In this document: piece by piece, positions 61,499 through 64,000 of the stretch
How positions within the stretch are numbered: position 1 is the first letter of the stretch
How the letters are laid out: every line of letters begins with the position of its first letter
Assembly: GCF_018531375.1 (NCBI RefSeq)
Contig: NZ_JAHBOH010000001.1
Location: forward strand, 1,736,001-1,800,000
DNA from: Cellulomonas fulva
GTDB lineage: Bacteria > Actinomycetota > Actinomycetes > Actinomycetales > Cellulomonadaceae
DNA: 64,000 bases
Direction of reading: 5' to 3'
Made by a program: the position numbers and the translations under genes
The notes under the pieces: model-generated
Databases searched by the model: none
Told to the model about the DNA's origin: nothing
What the model saw: only the letters and a program-made list of their open reading frames with translations

Positions 61499-62020
61499 AT
61501 GGCGGTGGCTCAGGCGACCGAGGACGTGGCGGCGACGCCGGACGGCACGCGCGAGGTGCGCTGGCTCACGGCCGACGAGCAGGTCTCGTGGCGCGCGTTC
61601 CGCGTGGGCACGGCGATGCTGTCCGACGTGCTGTCCCACGAGCTCGAGTCGCAGTCCGGGCTGTCGATGCACGAGTACGAGGTGCTGGTCCGGCTCTCGG
61701 AGGCCCCGGACCGGACGCTGCGGATGTCGCAGCTCGCGAGCGGCATCGCCCACTCGCGCAGCCGGCTGACGCACACGGTCCGCCGCATGGAGCTCGAGGG
61801 GCTCGTCGAGCGGCGCGCGTGCTCGTCGGACGCGCGCGGCGTGGACTGCACCATGACCGAGCGCGGCTGGCTCCGGCTGGTCGCCGCCGCGCCCGGTCAC
61901 GTCCAGTCCGTCCGCGACCACCTGGTCGACGTGCTCACGCCCGAGCAGTTCCGCGCGCTCGGCGAGGCGTTCGACGCGGTGCGCGCCCACCTCGCGGGTG
62001 GGGCGTGTCACGTCGAGTGA
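61499..62020 (+). CDS. MarR family transcriptional regulator
   Basis: A 173-residue winged-helix regulator: helix LSMHEYEVLVRLSEAP, recognition region LRMSQLASGIAHSRSRLTHTVRRMELEGLVERR at about residues 80-112, and a wing with CSSDARGVDCTMTERG. ATG 61499 has GGGAGGG and GGAGG upstream. It is divergent from yceI with a shared inverted repeat, suggesting autoregulation and control of yceI. The signal sensed is unknown. Confidence 0.9.
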   Translation: MAVAQATEDVAATPDGTREVRWLTADEQVSWRAFRVGTAMLSDVLSHELESQSGLSMHEYEVLVRLSEAPDRTLRMSQLASGIAHSRSRLTHTVRRMELEGLVERRACSSDARGVDCTMTERGWLRLVAAAPGHVQSVRDHLVDVLTPEQFRALGEAFDAVRAHLAGGACHVE

Positions 62021-62068
62021 GCCCGGACCGGGCCCCGAGCACCCAGGTGCGTGGGGGAGACTGACCCC

Positions 62069-62812
62069 ATGGTCGCGACCACCGTCCACCTCATGCGCCA
62101 CGGTGAGGTCCACAACCCCGACGGTGTCCTGTACGGACGCCTGCCCGGCTACGTCCTGTCCGAGCGCGGGCGCGCGATGGCCCGCGTCGTCGCGGCGTAC
62201 CTGTCCGGCCGCCGGTACGACGGAGAGTGGCTCAGCGAGCAGGGCCAGGAGGACCGGGCCGCCGACGGCGTCGTGACGCCGCAGGTCGCCGAGGCGGTGC
62301 CCAGCGGCCCGCGCCGCGACGTCGTGGCCGTGGTCGCCTCCCCCCTCGAGCGCGCGCAGGAGACCGCCGCGCCCATCGCCGCCGCCTTCGGGCTCGAGGT
62401 CCGCACGGACCCGCGGCTGATCGAGGCCGAGAACCACTTCCAGGGCATGACGTTCGGCGTGGGCGACGGCTCGCTGCGCCACCCGCAGCACTGGCCCCAC
62501 CTGCGCAACCCGTTCCGGCCGTCCTGGGGCGAGGCCTACCAGGGCCAGGCCGACCGGGTGCTCGCGGCCGTCGCGGACGCGCGCGACGTCGCGCGCGGGC
62601 ACGAGGTCGTGCTCGTCTCGCACCAGCTGCCCGTCTGGGTGACACGCCTCTCGCTGGAGAACCGGCGCCTGTGGCACGACCCGCGGCGTCGGCAGTGCTC
62701 CCTCGCCTCGCTCACCTCGCTGCACTACGAGGACGACCGCCTCGTGTCCATCGGTTACAGCGAGCCGGCGGCGGCGCTGCTGCCGGGCGCCGCGACCGTC
62801 CCGGGGGCCTGA
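62069..62812 (+). CDS. Histidine phosphatase (phosphoglycerate mutase-like) family protein
   Basis: A 247-residue protein with the family RHG motif (HLMRHGEVHNP, phospho-His H10), ASPLERAQETAAPIA and the second catalytic His in VVLVSHQLPVWV. In actinobacteria such a gene often begins the resA-ccdA-resB-resC cytochrome c maturation cluster, as here, but its substrate is not known. ATG 62069 is preferred (GGGGGAG upstream); GTG 62051 is in frame. Confidence 0.88.
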   Translation: MVATTVHLMRHGEVHNPDGVLYGRLPGYVLSERGRAMARVVAAYLSGRRYDGEWLSEQGQEDRAADGVVTPQVAEAVPSGPRRDVVAVVASPLERAQETAAPIAAAFGLEVRTDPRLIEAENHFQGMTFGVGDGSLRHPQHWPHLRNPFRPSWGEAYQGQADRVLAAVADARDVARGHEVVLVSHQLPVWVTRLSLENRRLWHDPRRRQCSLASLTSLHYEDDRLVSIGYSEPAAALLPGAATVPGA

Positions 62813-62813
62813 C

Positions 62814-63458
62814 GTGGTGCGTCCGGCTCTGGTGACCCGTCCCGGCCCGACGAGCGCGCGCGGGCGTGGCCGGCGCCGCACCCCGCTCGCCGCGGGCCTC
62901 GCCGTCGTCGGGCTCGTCGTGGGCCTCGCCGCCTGCGCCCCCACGTCGACCGCGGACGACGTGGCGGACCAGGGCTACCAGTCCGGTGACGGCAGCGCGA
63001 CGACGTGGCCGGCCGGGGACCGCCAGGGCCCGGTCGCGGTCGCGGGCACGGACTACGAGGGCGCGGAGCAGGACGTCACGCAGTGGGTCGGCGACGTCGT
63101 GGTCCTCAACACCTGGTACGCCGCGTGCCCGCCGTGCCGCGCGGAGGCGCCGGACCTCGCGGCGTTCGCGACGGACTACGCCGACCAGGGCGTCCACGTG
63201 CTCGGCATCAACTCGACCGACGCGGCCGGGGCGGCCGTGCCGTTCCAGACGACGTTCGACATCCCGTACCCGAGCATCGAGGACACCGACGGCGCGGCGG
63301 TCGCCGCGCTCCAGGGTGTCGTGCCCGTGAACGCCGTGCCCACCACCGTCGTGCTGGACCAGGAGGGCAAGGTCGCCGCGCGGATCCTGGGCCTGGTCGA
63401 CCCCTCGACCCTGCGCTCCGTGGTCGACGAGCTGCTCGACGAGCCGGCGGCGACGTGA
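62814..63458 (+). CDS. TlpA/ResA-like thiol-disulfide oxidoreductase lipoprotein
   Basis: A 214-residue extracytoplasmic thioredoxin-like protein. A basic N terminus of about 22 residues, a hydrophobic stretch and a lipobox (GLAAC, about residue 41) predict membrane attachment. The active site is CPPC in WYAACPPCRAEAPDL (about residues 103-117), and the cis-Pro loop is NAVPTTVVLDQEG. ResA reduces apocytochrome c before haem attachment. It is 1 bp from the upstream gene and overlaps ccdA by 4 bp (GTGA). Confidence 0.9.
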   Translation: MVRPALVTRPGPTSARGRGRRRTPLAAGLAVVGLVVGLAACAPTSTADDVADQGYQSGDGSATTWPAGDRQGPVAVAGTDYEGAEQDVTQWVGDVVVLNTWYAACPPCRAEAPDLAAFATDYADQGVHVLGINSTDAAGAAVPFQTTFDIPYPSIEDTDGAAVAALQGVVPVNAVPTTVVLDQEGKVAARILGLVDPSTLRSVVDELLDEPAAT

Positions 63459-64000
63459 GCGCCCTGGTGACGGACGCCGGCGCGGCCTTCGGCCAGGCCG
63501 CCATGGGCGGGTCCCTGCTGCTGGCGGTGCCGGTCGCGGTGCTCGCCGGCCTGGTCTCGTTCGCGTCACCGTGCGTGCTCCCGCTGGTGCCCGGGTACGT
63601 GGGGTTCCTCGGGGGCATGGCGGGCGCGGGCAGCCGTCCCGCCGCCGCCGCACCCGTCCGCGGTCTCGCCGGCGTCCCTGTGGCGCCCGGCGTCGTCGGC
63701 CCGGCGGGCTCGACGGGCACAGCGGGCACCTCGGGCACGGTCCCGCCGGTGGCAGGCGCGGCGTCCGGGGCGCCCGACGAGCGAGCGGCGGACGCCGCCG
63801 ACCGGCGCCGCCTGCTGCTCGGCGTCGGGCTGTTCGTCGCCGGCTTCACGCTCGTCTTCGTCGTCCTGGGCGTGCTCGCGGGTACGGTCGGCGCCGCGCT
63901 GGTGCAGTGGTCCGACGTCGTGTCCCGCGTCCTGGGCGTCGTCGTGATCCTCATGGGCCTGGCCTTCTGCGGGCTGGTGCCGCTCCTGCAGTACGAGAAG
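63455..64000 (+). CDS. Cytochrome c biogenesis protein CcdA (5' part, cut by window end)
   Basis: Only the first 182 residues are in the window. GTG 63455 overlaps the ResA-like stop. The first helix has the CcdA signature VSFASPCVLPLVPGYVGFLGG with one redox Cys, and the second Cys is in MGLAFCGLVPLL near the right edge. Between helices 1 and 2 is a cytoplasmic or outer linker of about 50 residues rich in Ala, Gly, Pro and Thr. CcdA passes electrons across the membrane to ResA; resB and resC are expected beyond the window. Confidence 0.9.
   Translation, partial: MSALVTDAGAAFGQAAMGGSLLLAVPVAVLAGLVSFASPCVLPLVPGYVGFLGGMAGAGSRPAAAAPVRGLAGVPVAPGVVGPAGSTGTAGTSGTVPPVAGAASGAPDERAADAADRRRLLLGVGLFVAGFTLVFVVLGVLAGTVGAALVQWSDVVSRVLGVVVILMGLAFCGLVPLLQYEK

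Noticed and set aside
1..64000. Insertion sequences, prophage genes, integrases or tRNA genes
   Set aside because: I looked for transposase or recombinase motifs and clover-leaf tRNA sequence and saw none that I could support.

Overview
The window is a piece of a very GC-rich actinobacterial chromosome, most likely a Cellulomonas or close relative. Support for this is the near-exclusive G/C third codon positions, the many GTG starts and apparently leaderless genes, a 32-residue bS22-type ribosomal protein, a BldC-like HTH protein, a Rex repressor, and very large secreted glycosidases carrying chains of Ig-like and F5/8C modules. I called genes from translated reading frames, start-site context and family motifs; no database search was possible.

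Regions 1-39.2 kb and 45.8-59.1 kb form a large locus for L-arabinose-rich plant polymers. From the left: the tail of a secreted Ig-like protein; a LacI regulator; a giant secreted GH121-like beta-L-arabinobiosidase; a secreted GH43 enzyme; a second LacI gene divergent from a sugar ABC importer operon that ends in an intracellular GH127 beta-L-arabinofuranosidase; araB-araD-araA (with a possible His-rich small peptide between araB and araD); a monosaccharide importer of the YtfQRT-YjfF type; secreted GH51 and GH43 enzymes; and a GH36 alpha-galactosidase. The second block has another GH127, a third LacI, a small secreted protein, a leftward operon (binding protein, two permeases, GH43, DUF624), and a rightward divergent operon GH27-GH51-GH43.

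Between and after these blocks lie ordinary chromosomal genes: a MarR and NAD(P)H oxidoreductase pair, TrkA/TrkH potassium uptake, an AcuC-like deacetylase, the BldC-like HTH gene and bS22 (39.4-45.7 kb); then GNAT, glutaredoxin-rex, YceI/MarR, a histidine phosphatase, a ResA-like thioredoxin and the start of CcdA (59.1-64 kb).

The sugar genes appear tied together by two operator families visible in the DNA. TGTGAGCGCTAACA-type sites lie at the GH121 gene, araBDA and the YtfQ-type importer. CTACAACGATGTAG-type sites lie at the second GH127/LacI operon and in the divergent 54.8-55.0 kb promoter. A third inverted repeat marks the first importer. The implied pathway is: secreted GH121, GH51 and GH43 enzymes cut arabinan or extensin glycans outside the cell; importers bring in oligosaccharides and arabinose; intracellular GH127, GH51, GH43, GH27 and GH36 finish hydrolysis; AraA, AraB and AraD convert arabinose to xylulose 5-phosphate. 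The most unusual non-coding features are five 67-bp nested palindromes near the trkA region, two 71-bp palindromes at 12.2-12.4 kb, and a 13-bp tandem array upstream of the AcuC-like gene.
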